From: Acidobacteriota bacterium
GTDB lineage: Bacteria > Acidobacteriota > Terriglobia > Bryobacterales > Bryobacteraceae
NCBI GenBank assembly: GCA_021787555.1
Contig: JAJYLS010000009.1
Span: 1-39,481, forward strand
Length of the DNA stretch: 39,481 bases
Direction of reading: 5' to 3'
Shown: one piece after another, positions 1 through 7,267 of the stretch
Layout of the letters: each line of letters begins with the position of its first letter
Numbering within the stretch: the first letter of the stretch is position 1
Position numbers and translations under genes: made by a program
Notes under the pieces: generated by a model
The model's input: the letters and a program-made list of their open reading frames with translations, nothing else
What the model was told of the DNA's origin: nothing
Databases searched by the model: none

Positions 1-263
1 CGATCTATCGAGTCCGTGGACCGCAGCGGCGTCGCCGACGCCCCCAGTGGGACGAAATCCGCGTAGCTGCGGACTTCAACCGCCTGGTTCGGGCAGATCT
101 TCACGCAGTTGTAGCACTCCCAGCACATCGAGACGTCCCGGTTATAGGCCTTCATCTTTTCCTTATCCAGGACCATCAGGTCGTTGGGGCAAATGTACTG
201 GCATGCCGTCTTGTCCAGCGCCTTGCACCCATCGCACTTGTCCGGATTAACGTAACTCGGCAT
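1..263 (-). CDS. aprB: Adenylylsulfate (APS) reductase beta subunit, partial
   Basis: AprB is the electron-transfer subunit of cytoplasmic APS reductase, which interconverts APS with sulfite plus AMP; it carries two [4Fe-4S] clusters. The first 87 residues are visible and the C-terminus lies beyond the window edge. The start MPSYVNPDKCDGCKALDKTA is characteristic of AprB. Cys10-X2-Cys13-X7-Cys21-X3-Cys25 forms the first, unusually spaced cluster site, and a MCWECYNCVKICP motif forms the second. The typical AprB stretch PLGASATPLRST follows. The ATG overlaps the stop of the upstream MarR-family gene by one base (TAATG), so the two are very probably co-transcribed and translationally coupled. 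aprA would be expected next, off the window. Whether the enzyme runs in the reductive or oxidative direction cannot be decided from this sequence. Confidence 0.95.
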   Translation of the reverse strand, partial: MPSYVNPDKCDGCKALDKTACQYICPNDLMVLDKEKMKAYNRDVSMCWECYNCVKICPNQAVEVRSYADFVPLGASATPLRSTDSID

Positions 264-850
264 TAATTGACCTCTCCTTCTTTAGGCTTCGCCTTGTGAT
301 GTTGATAAAAACAGTTCCGCCGGCCATACTCCCCAAACCGGCAGTGGTCGCGGTAGTAAATCTCGCACTGCATGCATACCGCGTTTGCATCCGCGCTGCT
401 GGACACAATCGCCCCCGCAAGCCGGTCCAGAAGCTCCGCGGTCTTCTTCAGTTCCTCCGCCGGGAACTGCTGGAGCGCCAGCCTCGTCCGGTAATCCCGC
501 GCTGCCTGGTACGCTTCCATGAGCTTCCTGCTCGTTTCCGTCAGCGACAACCGGAACGACCGCCGGTCTTCCGCCGGCGCCACCCGCCGCAGCAGCCGCC
601 GGTGCACCAGTTTGTCCACCGCCCGGCTCGCCGCCCCGCAGGTCACCCCCAAAAACGCCGCGGCGTCCCCGATGTTCAGCGAGTCCGTGTGCGCCACCAG
701 GTACAGCAGCTTAAGCTGCGAAAACGTCAGCTTGTCGCCCGCCACCTCGCGCAGCACCGTGCGCTCGATCACCTCCCGTACGCTCCACGCGAACACGCGC
801 GCGCTCGAGAGGAATTCGTTGCTCAACTCCGCCGGAATCGTCTCATCCAT
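263..850 (-). CDS. MarR-family regulator with a four-cysteine C-terminal tail
   Basis: Predicted DNA-binding transcription factor of 195 residues. A winged helix-turn-helix covers about residues 35-110, with the recognition region SLNIGDAAAFLGVTCGAASR and the wing motif APAEDRRSFRLSLTE. After the dimerisation helices comes a short tail with Cys159-X2-Cys162-X7-Cys170-X9-Cys180, followed by a basic end. Ordinary MarR proteins are about 140-160 residues and lack this tail. The cysteine spacing suggests an Fe-S or zinc site and hence redox, oxygen or sulfur sensing; this is inference. The ATG at 850 was chosen over an in-frame TTG at 871, which has no ribosome binding site. It is coupled to aprB, so it probably controls the apr operon. 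A palindrome lies about 40 bases upstream. Confidence 0.85.
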   Translation of the reverse strand: MDETIPAELSNEFLSSARVFAWSVREVIERTVLREVAGDKLTFSQLKLLYLVAHTDSLNIGDAAAFLGVTCGAASRAVDKLVHRRLLRRVAPAEDRRSFRLSLTETSRKLMEAYQAARDYRTRLALQQFPAEELKKTAELLDRLAGAIVSSSADANAVCMQCEIYYRDHCRFGEYGRRNCFYQHHKAKPKEGEVN

Positions 851-887
851 GGCGCCCTGATCTTTGATCAACTCGAATGTAAGACCA

Positions 888-902
888 CGTCAACTATTGA
901 CG
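888..902. promoter_or_regulatory. Palindrome upstream of marR-aprB, candidate operator
   Basis: CGTCAACTATTGACG is a perfect 6-base inverted repeat around a 3-base centre (CGTCAA / TTGACG). It lies 37 bases upstream of the regulator start, where an autoregulating MarR protein would bind. On the minus strand it contains TTGACG, which could double as a -35 element. Assignment to this regulator rests on position and symmetry only. Confidence 0.45.
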
Positions 903-1151
903 CAAGCGTATTTTCGATATTTTCAGATTTCTTTATCGGAAAGCCCCCTCAGGCGTTATTTTATCGAATTTCGCCGCCTCCTGCTACTCCCGCCAGCCCC
1001 GCCGGCGCACCCTTTCCGTCGCCCATTTCGGCGGTCCAACCCCTCAAATCCCCACATCCCCTTACGCAGGACCCATAAACTCCGCGAGTGTAGAATTCTG
1101 AATCCAGAAATGCCGGATCGAAGGCTCTCCAACCCCAATAAGCAAAAAAAA

Positions 1152-1222
1152 TCACCACAGAGCCGCGGAGGCACGGAGAAAATCATTGCCTTTTGCTCCG
1201 TGCCGCCCTGTCTCCGTGGTGA
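1152..1222. repeat. Long imperfect inverted repeat (CACGGAG/CTCCGTG family)
   Basis: The two arms start TCACCAC and end GTGGTGA, and contain a perfect inner stem GGCACGGAG / CTCCGTGCC around a 17-base loop. It lies just after the 3' end of gltA (stop at 1241 on the minus strand), so it could act as a terminator or transcript stabiliser. The repeated CTCCGTG unit recurs at 4845-4884, so this looks like a member of a dispersed intergenic repeat family. Confidence 0.6.
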
Positions 1223-1240
1223 ATGGGGTGAATTGAGGCC

Positions 1241-2548
1241 TTACACCGCCGCGCTGGCCTGGATCGCCGGCCGGTTCGCCGGCAGGTGCCGCTCCATGAC
1301 CCCGGTGTAGATCTGCCGCGGCCGCGCGATCTTCTGCTCCGTGTCCCGCATCAGCTCATCCCAGTGCGCCAGCCAGCCGACCGTCCGCGGAATGGCGAAC
1401 AGCACCGTGAACATGTCCGGGCTGAACCCCATCGCCTGGTAGATGATCCCCGAATAGAAATCCACGTTCGGGTACAGCTTCCGCTTGATGAAATATTCGT
1501 CTTCGAGCGCGATCTTCTCCAGCTCCAGCGCCATGTCCAGCCGCGGGTTCCTCCCCGTCACCCGGAACACCTGGTCCGCCGCCCACTTGATGATCCGAGC
1601 CCGCGGGTCGTAGTTCTTATACACCCGGTGCCCGAATCCCATCAGCTTCAGCTTGCCCGCCTTCACCTGTTCGATGTACGCCGGAATATTCTCCTTCGTC
1701 CCGATCTGGTCCAGCATCCGCAGCACCGCCTCGTTGGCCCCGCCGTGCAGCGGCCCCGACAGCGCCGCTGCCGCCGCCGCCACCGACAGGTATGGATCCG
1801 CCTGCGAACTCCCGACCGCCCGCATCGTGTTGGTGCTGCAATTCTGCTCGTGGTCCGCGTGCAGGATGAACAAGACCGAAAGCGCCCGCGCCATCACCGG
1901 GTGGGCCGCATACTTCGGCTCCACCATCCGCCACAGCATGTTCATGAAGTTCCCGGTGTAGTTCAGATCGTCGTCCGGATACACGTACGGAAGCCCTTTG
2001 CTGTGCCGGTAGGTGTACGCCGCAATCGTCGGCACCTTGCCGATCAGCCGCACGATCTGCCGCCTCCGGTTCTCCGCATCCAGCACGTTCCGTGCTTCCG
2101 GATATACCGTCGAGAGCGCCGCCACCGTGCTCACGAACATCCCCATCGGATGCGCGTCGTAGCGGAACCCCTCCAGAAACTTCTTCGTGGTCTCGTGCAG
2201 CATCGTGTGATGCTTCACTTCGTTCTGCCACTCCTTCAACTGGTTGTCCGTCGGCAGCTCCCCGTTCAGGAGCAGGTACGCCACCTCCAGAAACGTGCAC
2301 TTCTCCGCCAGCTCCTCGATCGGATAGCCGCGGTACCGCAGAATCCCTTTGTCACCATCGATATATGTAATGCTGCTCTTGCAGGACGCGGTATTCATGA
2401 ATGCCGGGTCGTAAGTCATGAGCCCGAAATCTTCCGCACCCTCCTTCATTTGACGAAGTTCCATCGCGCGGATGGTCCCTGCGTCGATAGGCAGGACGTA
2501 GGTCTTGTCCGTGCGCCCGTCCGTTACCGTTAAGACGTTCGCTTTCAT
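1241..2548 (-). CDS. gltA: Citrate synthase
   Basis: Condenses oxaloacetate with acetyl-CoA to citrate, the entry step of the TCA cycle, in the cytoplasm. The 435-residue length matches bacterial hexameric type II synthases. Catalytic residues fall where expected: His268 in GPLHGGANEAV, His307 in MGFGHRVYKNYDPRA and Asp363 in YPNVDFYSG. HADHEQN at about 230 is also conserved. The N-terminal domain (residues 1-60) carries the small beta-rich region seen in Gram-negative enzymes. The ATG is preceded by GAGGTG. It is divergent from the sulfur-associated genes that start at 2685 and shares a 136-base control region with them. Confidence 0.97.
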   Translation of the reverse strand: MKANVLTVTDGRTDKTYVLPIDAGTIRAMELRQMKEGAEDFGLMTYDPAFMNTASCKSSITYIDGDKGILRYRGYPIEELAEKCTFLEVAYLLLNGELPTDNQLKEWQNEVKHHTMLHETTKKFLEGFRYDAHPMGMFVSTVAALSTVYPEARNVLDAENRRRQIVRLIGKVPTIAAYTYRHSKGLPYVYPDDDLNYTGNFMNMLWRMVEPKYAAHPVMARALSVLFILHADHEQNCSTNTMRAVGSSQADPYLSVAAAAAALSGPLHGGANEAVLRMLDQIGTKENIPAYIEQVKAGKLKLMGFGHRVYKNYDPRARIIKWAADQVFRVTGRNPRLDMALELEKIALEDEYFIKRKLYPNVDFYSGIIYQAMGFSPDMFTVLFAIPRTVGWLAHWDELMRDTEQKIARPRQIYTGVMERHLPANRPAIQASAAV

Positions 2549-2684
2549 TGATCACCTCGTGCCGCCGGAGTCGGCAAAAAAAGAACTGGGGTTGTGCTTC
2601 CCCCGATCAAAGTATGCTATAAATCGATCAGAGATTACAAGTATTTAAGACCTGATGATCCGGGATATCGGGTGGAGAATTGCG
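2549..2684. promoter_or_regulatory. Divergent promoter region, gltA / TauE operon
   Basis: Divergent spacer with an AT-rich core around 2607-2648 in otherwise GC-rich DNA. Two GATC-ended segments flank the TATGCTATAAAT stretch, which resembles an extended -10 element for the rightward operon. No exact copy of the palindrome at 888-902 is present here, so co-regulation with apr by the MarR protein is not supported by a shared site. Confidence 0.4.
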
Positions 2685-2975
2685 GTGTCTATTACCGTGC
2701 GCCTGACTCGAGCTCGCATCGCCCTCCTGGCCCTTCTTTTCACTGCCTCCGCCGCCGCCAAGGAAGCCGACCGCGTGGTCCTGGTGGCCGACAGCCGCCG
2801 CTTTACCGGCTGGGAAGCCTGGTGGGCCAACCTTTACGATGACAGCCGTTTCTATTTCGCTCTGCTGACCATTCTGATCATCCCCGGCCTCGGCTTGCTC
2901 CTGGCCAAACTCACCGACCTGCTGCTCGCGCGCCTCGGCATCAATCTCCGCTCGCGCGTGGTTTCGGAGCGCTAA
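2685..2975 (+). CDS. Small exported membrane protein preceding TauE/SafE
   Basis: Predicted 96-residue protein with an N-terminal signal segment (RARIALLALLFTASAAAKEA), a short exposed part containing WEAWWANLYDDS, and a C-terminal transmembrane helix (YFALLTILIIPGLGLLLAKL) ending in a basic tail. The GTG at 2685 was chosen because GGTGGAG sits 7 bases upstream; an ATG at 2655 in the same frame has no ribosome binding site. It ends 2 bases before the TauE/SafE gene. Short proteins of this shape accompany TauE/SafE genes in sulfate-reducing bacteria as far as I recall, so a role as accessory subunit of the transporter is plausible but unproven. Confidence 0.75.
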   Translation: MSITVRLTRARIALLALLFTASAAAKEADRVVLVADSRRFTGWEAWWANLYDDSRFYFALLTILIIPGLGLLLAKLTDLLLARLGINLRSRVVSER

Positions 2976-2977
2976 TT

Positions 2978-4039
2978 ATGGATTGGCTACACATCTGGAT
3001 GCCCATCGCCAACGTCCCCATCGCTTGGCCCGGTCTCGTTATCCTTGGCCTCGGCGTCGGCATGATCTCCGGCTTCTTCGGGATGGGTGGCGGATGGATG
3101 ATGACCCCCGGCCTCAACATCCTCGGCTTCCCCATGGCCTTCGCCGTCGGCACTGGCGTGACCCAGATGGCCGGCTCCTCGCTCGTCTCCGCGCGCCGCC
3201 ACGCCCACTTCGGCAACGTCGATTACAAGCTCGGCATGATCATGATCCTAGGCGCCATCTGCGGTTTCGAGCCCGGCGCGCAAATCGTCATGTGGCTCGA
3301 ACGCCAGGGCAAGGTCGATCGTTACGTCCAGGACGGTTACGTCGTCCTGCTCTCTTTGATTGCCTGGCTGGTCTTCACCGACCTCTCCCGCAAGAAATCC
3401 AAGGAGCGCGAGGCCCTCACCTCGGGCCGCGCCGCCGCGTCCGTTTCCGGTGGCATCGAGTGGCACAAGACCCTCCACAAAATCAAGGTCCCGCCCATGA
3501 TCGAGTTTCACAAGGCCGGCGTCCGCTGCTCCCTCTGGCTGCCCGTGGCGGTCAGCTTCCTCACCGGCCTCATGGCCGGCATCCTGGGCATCGGCGGCGG
3601 CGTCATCTGCATGCCCGCGCTGATTTACCTGATCGGTTGCCCCACCCACGTGGCCGTCGGCACCGACCTCTTCCAGGTCACCGTCTCCGTCCTCTACGGC
3701 GCGGCCTCCTACAGCTATAAGGGCCGCACCGAGTTGCTCGCCGCCATCATCATGTTGACCGGCGCTGCCATCGGCGGCCAGATCGGTGCCATCGCCACCA
3801 AGTACGTCCGCGGCTATGGCATCCGCGTCTTCTTCGGCGTCGCCGTGGTCGGCTGCGCCGTGTCCATCGTCCTCAAGCTCATCCCCGTTGGCAACCCGGC
3901 GTTCCGCGCCTTCCTGGACGACACCGCCGCCATCCTGATCCTCGGTCTCGTCGGCGCTCTGGCGCTCTATATCTTTCTCCAATTCCTTCGCGGCGTGCGC
4001 CAGGAGCGTGCCGCCCGCGCAGCCGTGGCCGCCGTATGA
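2978..4039 (+). CDS. TauE/SafE-family permease, probable sulfite or sulfur-anion exporter
   Basis: Inner-membrane permease of 353 residues. The two internal repeats of the family are visible: GFFGMGGGWMMTPGLN near residue 30 and GILGIGGGVICMPALIYL near 205, each followed by a conserved AVGT motif (AVGTGVTQMAGSS and AVGTDLFQVTVS). A cytoplasmic loop of about 60 residues (roughly 125-185, rich in Lys/Arg/Glu) separates the halves. This makes the protein longer than the usual 250-residue members and like those of sulfur-metabolising bacteria. Family members move sulfite, sulfoacetate or related anions. Proximity to aprB, whose reaction involves sulfite, supports sulfite transport, but the substrate is inferred. 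It overlaps the next gene by ATGA. Confidence 0.88.
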   Translation: MDWLHIWMPIANVPIAWPGLVILGLGVGMISGFFGMGGGWMMTPGLNILGFPMAFAVGTGVTQMAGSSLVSARRHAHFGNVDYKLGMIMILGAICGFEPGAQIVMWLERQGKVDRYVQDGYVVLLSLIAWLVFTDLSRKKSKEREALTSGRAAASVSGGIEWHKTLHKIKVPPMIEFHKAGVRCSLWLPVAVSFLTGLMAGILGIGGGVICMPALIYLIGCPTHVAVGTDLFQVTVSVLYGAASYSYKGRTELLAAIIMLTGAAIGGQIGAIATKYVRGYGIRVFFGVAVVGCAVSIVLKLIPVGNPAFRAFLDDTAAILILGLVGALALYIFLQFLRGVRQERAARAAVAAV

Positions 4040-4470
4040 AAATCCTCGCGCTTCTGACAGCTTCTCTCGCGCTCGCCGCCTGCGGCCGCTTCGGAACCGT
4101 CAACCAGGGCCGCGTCGTCGCCTTCGACCGCGCCCAGGGCCTCGTCACCCTGATTTCCGACTCCAACTATCGCGATCCCGCTCATCCCCGCTTCGATCGC
4201 CTCCCGCCCGTCACCATCCACGTCCCCGCCGATCGCAATGAAATGGGCCCCGAGCCCCAGCCGGGCCTTCTCCTCAGTCTCGATTGCGCCCACCGCGGCG
4301 CCGTGCTCTTCGATCCCGCCACCCAATCCCTGCGCACGCTTCCGTGTGACTCGCCCGAGTACCGGAATCTTCCTTCCGAGGCCCGCCGCTTCGGCGACGA
4401 AATCCGCTACTACTACAAGGACCCCGCCGTCGCCCTGCGCCTCATGAACGTCACCAAAACGGTGGAATAG
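4036..4470 (+). CDS. Lipoprotein resembling DUF4881
   Basis: A 144-residue predicted lipoprotein: the signal sequence ends in a lipobox, LALAAC, with Cys16 as the lipidation site. The mature part reads GRVVAFDRAQGLVTLISDSN, then LPPVTIHVPADRNEMGPEPQPG, then LFDPATQSL. I recall this combination from DUF4881 proteins of sulfate-reducing Deltaproteobacteria. The function is unknown. It is coupled to the TauE/SafE gene through an ATGA overlap, so it is the third gene of the same operon and likely an envelope partner of the transporter. Its stop lies 3 bases from the stop of the convergent permease relic. Confidence 0.7.
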   Translation: MKILALLTASLALAACGRFGTVNQGRVVAFDRAQGLVTLISDSNYRDPAHPRFDRLPPVTIHVPADRNEMGPEPQPGLLLSLDCAHRGAVLFDPATQSLRTLPCDSPEYRNLPSEARRFGDEIRYYYKDPAVALRLMNVTKTVE

Positions 4471-4473
4471 GCC

Positions 4474-4839
4474 TCACTCCGCCCGGAGCGCCACCGCCGG
4501 ATCGATCCGCGCCGCCCGCCGCGCCGGAACGATGCACGCCACCACCACCACCGCACCCAGAGCCGAAAAGCTCTTCGTCCGCTCCTCCAGCTCAACAAAA
4601 TTGGTCCCTGAAAAATTGCCCCAGTACTCCGGAAACCGCGCCTGCCGCTCGCAAACCTCCACCAGCCGTTCCGGTTCGGGATAAGGCAACGCGCGAATCA
4701 GGGTAGAATTGACCAGGCTGAAAATCGCCGTATTCGCCCCGATCCCCAGCGCCAGCGACGCCACTGCGACACTCGTGAACCCCGGACTGTTCCTCAGCCT
4801 CCTCGCCGCATAAGCGATATCCTGCCAAATGCCGCTCAT
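4474..4839 (-). pseudogene. ADOP-type ABC permease with an in-frame internal deletion
   Basis: A 121-residue open frame that joins the two ends of a protein normally about 800 residues long. Residues 1-95 are a typical ADOP N-terminus: [20 protein letters not shown], then [20 protein letters not shown] and [12 protein letters not shown]. The last 25 residues are the family C-terminus ([19 protein letters not shown]). The roughly 690 residues between, covering the periplasmic domain and most membrane helices, are missing, yet the frame is kept. The full-length paralogue at 16707-19163 shows what has been lost. It cannot work as an ABC permease. A short membrane peptide might still be made, but a decaying relic is the simplest reading. 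Confidence 0.85.
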
Positions 4840-4844
4840 GCATT

Positions 4845-4884
4845 CCTCCGTGCTTCCTCTGTGTTCTCCGTGACTCCGTGGTGA
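4845..4884. repeat. Tandem CTCCGTG/CTCTGTG repeat
   Basis: Several imperfect copies of a 7-9 base unit (CTCCGTG, CTCTGTG) in tandem, ending CTCCGTGGTGAAAT. The same unit and the same GTGGTGAA(T) end occur in the hairpin at 1152-1222, which indicates a dispersed intergenic repeat. It separates the permease relic from the ABC exporter genes. No coding potential was seen. Confidence 0.5.
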
Positions 4885-4905
4885 AATCCGGCCCGCCCGC
4901 CCTGC

Positions 4906-5676
4906 CTACCCCACCGCCTTCCCATTAAACTTCCTCAATCCCACCACCAGCAGCGCCATGTCGACCCCCGCCAGCACCCCGATCGCCACGGCCATCGAAA
5001 TATGCGGCACCTCCGGCGCCAGCGCCCCGCGCAGCCCCTCGCTCGCGTACACCATCGGATTCACCAGCACCGCGTATTGCAGCACGCGAAACGCCTTCAG
5101 CGTGCTCCACGGATAATACGCGCACCCGAACATCATCATCGGCGCGATCACCAGCGTGAACATCAGCCCCACCTGCTGCTGCCCGATGCTCGATCCCAGC
5201 GCCAGCCCGCCCGCCGCCGCGAACAACGCCACCAGAAAGCACATCGCCAGCAATTCCACCGGGTGCCCGAGGCTGATCTCCACTCCCTTTCCCATCACCA
5301 GCCACGCCGACGGAATCACCACCAGTCCCGCCACCAGCGCCTGGATCATCCCCGCCACCACCTTCTCCACCGCCAGCCAACCGTTCTCGATCGGCGCCAG
5401 CAGACGGTCTTCGATCTCTTTGGTCCACTGGAATTCGCTGATTAGCGGCATCGCCACCGCCCACACCCCGGAAATAATCATGCTGATCGACATAATCCCC
5501 GGCAGCAGTATGTTCTTATAACTTGCGTGCATCATCCCGCTGGTCGTCAGGATGCGCCCGAACACGAAGGTAAACAGTAGCGGCTGCAACAGGTTTTGCA
5601 GCAGCACGAAAACCAGGTTGCGCCGGGCCACGTGCCCGTCGCGCTGCAGCAGCGCATAAAAGGTTTTCCAGTTCAA
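4906..5676 (-). CDS. ABC-2 type transporter permease
   Basis: Inner-membrane permease of 256 residues, about six transmembrane segments, from the DrrB/ABC-2 family. It pairs with the ATPase encoded just upstream. Visible family features are an N-terminal amphipathic segment (FYALLQRDGHVARRN), the first helix around FVLLQNLLQPLLFTFVFGRI, the motif EFQWTKEIEDRLLAPIENGW and a loop FGCAYYPWSTLKAF before the last helices. The start is a TTG at 5676 (TTG AAC TGG) that overlaps the ATPase stop; GGAAGGAG lies about 10 bases upstream, while a longer frame runs back through the ATPase gene. The exported substrate, possibly a lipid or drug, is unknown. Confidence 0.88.
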   Translation of the reverse strand: MNWKTFYALLQRDGHVARRNLVFVLLQNLLQPLLFTFVFGRILTTSGMMHASYKNILLPGIMSISMIISGVWAVAMPLISEFQWTKEIEDRLLAPIENGWLAVEKVVAGMIQALVAGLVVIPSAWLVMGKGVEISLGHPVELLAMCFLVALFAAAGGLALGSSIGQQQVGLMFTLVIAPMMMFGCAYYPWSTLKAFRVLQYAVLVNPMVYASEGLRGALAPEVPHISMAVAIGVLAGVDMALLVVGLRKFNGKAVG

Positions 5677-6695
5677 TCTCGCAGGCTCCTTCCCGTGTGG
5701 TACAGAAACAGCGTCTCCAGGCTCGGCTCCTGAATATGTACATCGCACAGCGCCACTCCCGCCACCTGCGCCGCGTTCACCACCGCCGGGATGAGCGATC
5801 CGCCGCGGTCGGCGTAAATATCCGCTGCCGTGTGGTCCGCCGCCCGCACCTCCGTCACCCCCGCCAGCTTCCCCAGTTCGCCCAGCAGCCCGTCCGGCAC
5901 GGCGTCGAACCGCACCCGCAGCAGGTATCCGCCCGGAATCGACGATTTCAATTCGCCCGGCGTCCCCTGCGCGATGATCTTCCCGTGGTCGATGATCGCC
6001 AGCCGCCCGCACAGCGCATCGGCTTCATGCATATCATGCGTCGTCAGCACGATGGTCTTGCCCTGCCGGTTGTAATCCCGCACCAGGTCCCACAGCAGCA
6101 GCCGCGTCTGCGGATCCAGCCCCGCCGAAGGCTCGTCCAGAAACAGCACCTCCGGATCGTGCATCATGGCCCGCGCGATCGAAAGCCGCTGCATCATCCC
6201 GCCGGAAAATCCGTGGAGCATGTTGTCCGCCCGGTCCGTGAGCTGGAATCTTTCCAGCAGTTCGTCCGCGCGCCGCGCGCGCTCCTTTGCGCTCTGCCCG
6301 AAATACGCACCGTGGAACAGCAAGACCTCGCGCGCCGTCAGCGAAAAATCCAGGTTGGGCCGCTGCGGCACCACCCCGATCAGCCGCTTCACCTTCACCG
6401 GCGCCCTGCGCACCTCGTACTCCCCGATATACGCCTGCCCGCCGGTCGGCACCACCCGCGTGGTCAGGATCCCGATGGTGGTCGATTTGCCTGCGCCATT
6501 CGGCCCCAGCAACCCGAAAATCTCGCCCGCCTCGATCTCCAGCGAGATCCCCGCTACGGCGATCACCTCCCCGTTCTTCTTCTTCTCCCTGGATCGCCGG
6601 ACCGTGAGCGGCGTAAACCGCACGCCCCCCGCCGACCCCGCCGGCGGCGAGACGTACACTTTCCGCAGCTCCTCGATCCGGATTCCCACCCCCAT
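5673..6695 (-). CDS. ABC transporter ATP-binding protein (DrrA-like)
   Basis: A 340-residue ATPase that powers the permease encoded downstream. Walker A is GPNGAGKST (about residues 64-72), the signature is FSGGMMQRLSIARAM, and Walker B with the D-loop is VLFLDEPSAGLD; the switch histidine is in TTHDMHEAD. After the nucleotide-binding domain comes a C-terminal extension of about 100 residues of the DUF4162 type found in DrrA-like exporters. Residues 15-43 form an unusual basic insertion (SREKKKNGE) between the first strand and the core. The ATG at 6695 overlaps the padR stop (TGATG). Upstream in-frame codons lie within padR and were discarded. Confidence 0.93.
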   Translation of the reverse strand: MGVGIRIEELRKVYVSPPAGSAGGVRFTPLTVRRSREKKKNGEVIAVAGISLEIEAGEIFGLLGPNGAGKSTTIGILTTRVVPTGGQAYIGEYEVRRAPVKVKRLIGVVPQRPNLDFSLTAREVLLFHGAYFGQSAKERARRADELLERFQLTDRADNMLHGFSGGMMQRLSIARAMMHDPEVLFLDEPSAGLDPQTRLLLWDLVRDYNRQGKTIVLTTHDMHEADALCGRLAIIDHGKIIAQGTPGELKSSIPGGYLLRVRFDAVPDGLLGELGKLAGVTEVRAADHTAADIYADRGGSLIPAVVNAAQVAGVALCDVHIQEPSLETLFLYHTGRSLRD

Positions 6696-7228
6696 CAGAG
6701 TTTTTCCACCTCGCTCCGCGCCCGCTCCAGAATCTCCCGCACGCGCTCCGTGCCCACGCGCCCCGCCGCCCGCATGCTCGCCTTCGCCAGCGTGCCGATC
6801 GTCGGCAGCAGCGGCCACACGTCCGGCCCCATCGCGTGCATGGTCTGGCCCCAATCCTCGTACCGCTCCGCCCGCTCCCAGATCCGCCGCACGGCCTCCG
6901 GGTCGCGCTCCAGTTCCTTTTGCCCTTCCTCGGTCAGATGGTAGACACGCCTCCCGCTCTGCGTTTCCGCCTCCACCATCCCCTCGTCTTCCAGTTGCTG
7001 AAGCGTAGGATACACCGACCCCGCGCTCGCCCGGTACAGCCCGCCCGAGCGCTCCTGCATCTCTTTCATCAATTGATATCCGTGCTTCGGCCCTTCCGCC
7101 AGCAGCGACAGCAGCGCCAGCCGCATCTCGCCGCTTTCAAAGAACCGCCGCCCAAACCTGAATCCCATCCCGGGGAATGCGCCCGGAAATCCAAAGAATC
7201 CGCTTTCCGACCACGTTTGCTTGCTCAC
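6695..7228 (-). CDS. PadR-family transcriptional regulator
   Basis: First gene of the ABC exporter operon and its probable repressor. The 177-residue protein has a winged helix at about residues 33-105 with the family hallmarks LLSLLAEGPKHGYQLMKEM, GSVYPTLQQLEDEGMVE and GRRVYHLTEEG. A glycine/phenylalanine-rich N-terminus (FFGFPGAFPGMGFRFGRRFF) and a C-terminal helical part follow the common layout of PadR proteins that accompany exporters. The start is GTG with AGGAGG 7 bases upstream. A strong palindrome 40 bases upstream (7268-7299) is the expected binding site. Such regulators usually release DNA when they bind the transported compound. Confidence 0.92.
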   Translation of the reverse strand: MSKQTWSESGFFGFPGAFPGMGFRFGRRFFESGEMRLALLSLLAEGPKHGYQLMKEMQERSGGLYRASAGSVYPTLQQLEDEGMVEAETQSGRRVYHLTEEGQKELERDPEAVRRIWERAERYEDWGQTMHAMGPDVWPLLPTIGTLAKASMRAAGRVGTERVREILERARSEVEKL

Positions 7229-7267
7229 AAATACCTCCTCACGAACCGCGCACCTTTCGCGCGATCC

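Larger units (their letters stand above)
851..1240. other. Intergenic region between marR-aprB and gltA
   Basis: About 390 bases without a convincing gene. The left part holds the palindrome at 888-902 and should carry the minus-strand promoter of the regulator-apr operon. The right part, beyond the end of gltA, holds a long imperfect hairpin (1152-1222). Short open frames on both strands have biased composition, no ribosome binding site and no recognisable similarity. Confidence 0.6.

Noticed and set aside
1286-2533. Long open frame opposite to gltA
   Set aside because: It is the complement of citrate synthase, rich in Arg/Pro/His with no recognisable domain; such shadows are common in GC-rich DNA.
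5677-6012. Longer N-terminus for the ABC-2 permease
   Set aside because: These codons lie in the ATPase gene in another frame; the TTG at 5676 has a strong ribosome binding site and family-typical sequence after it.
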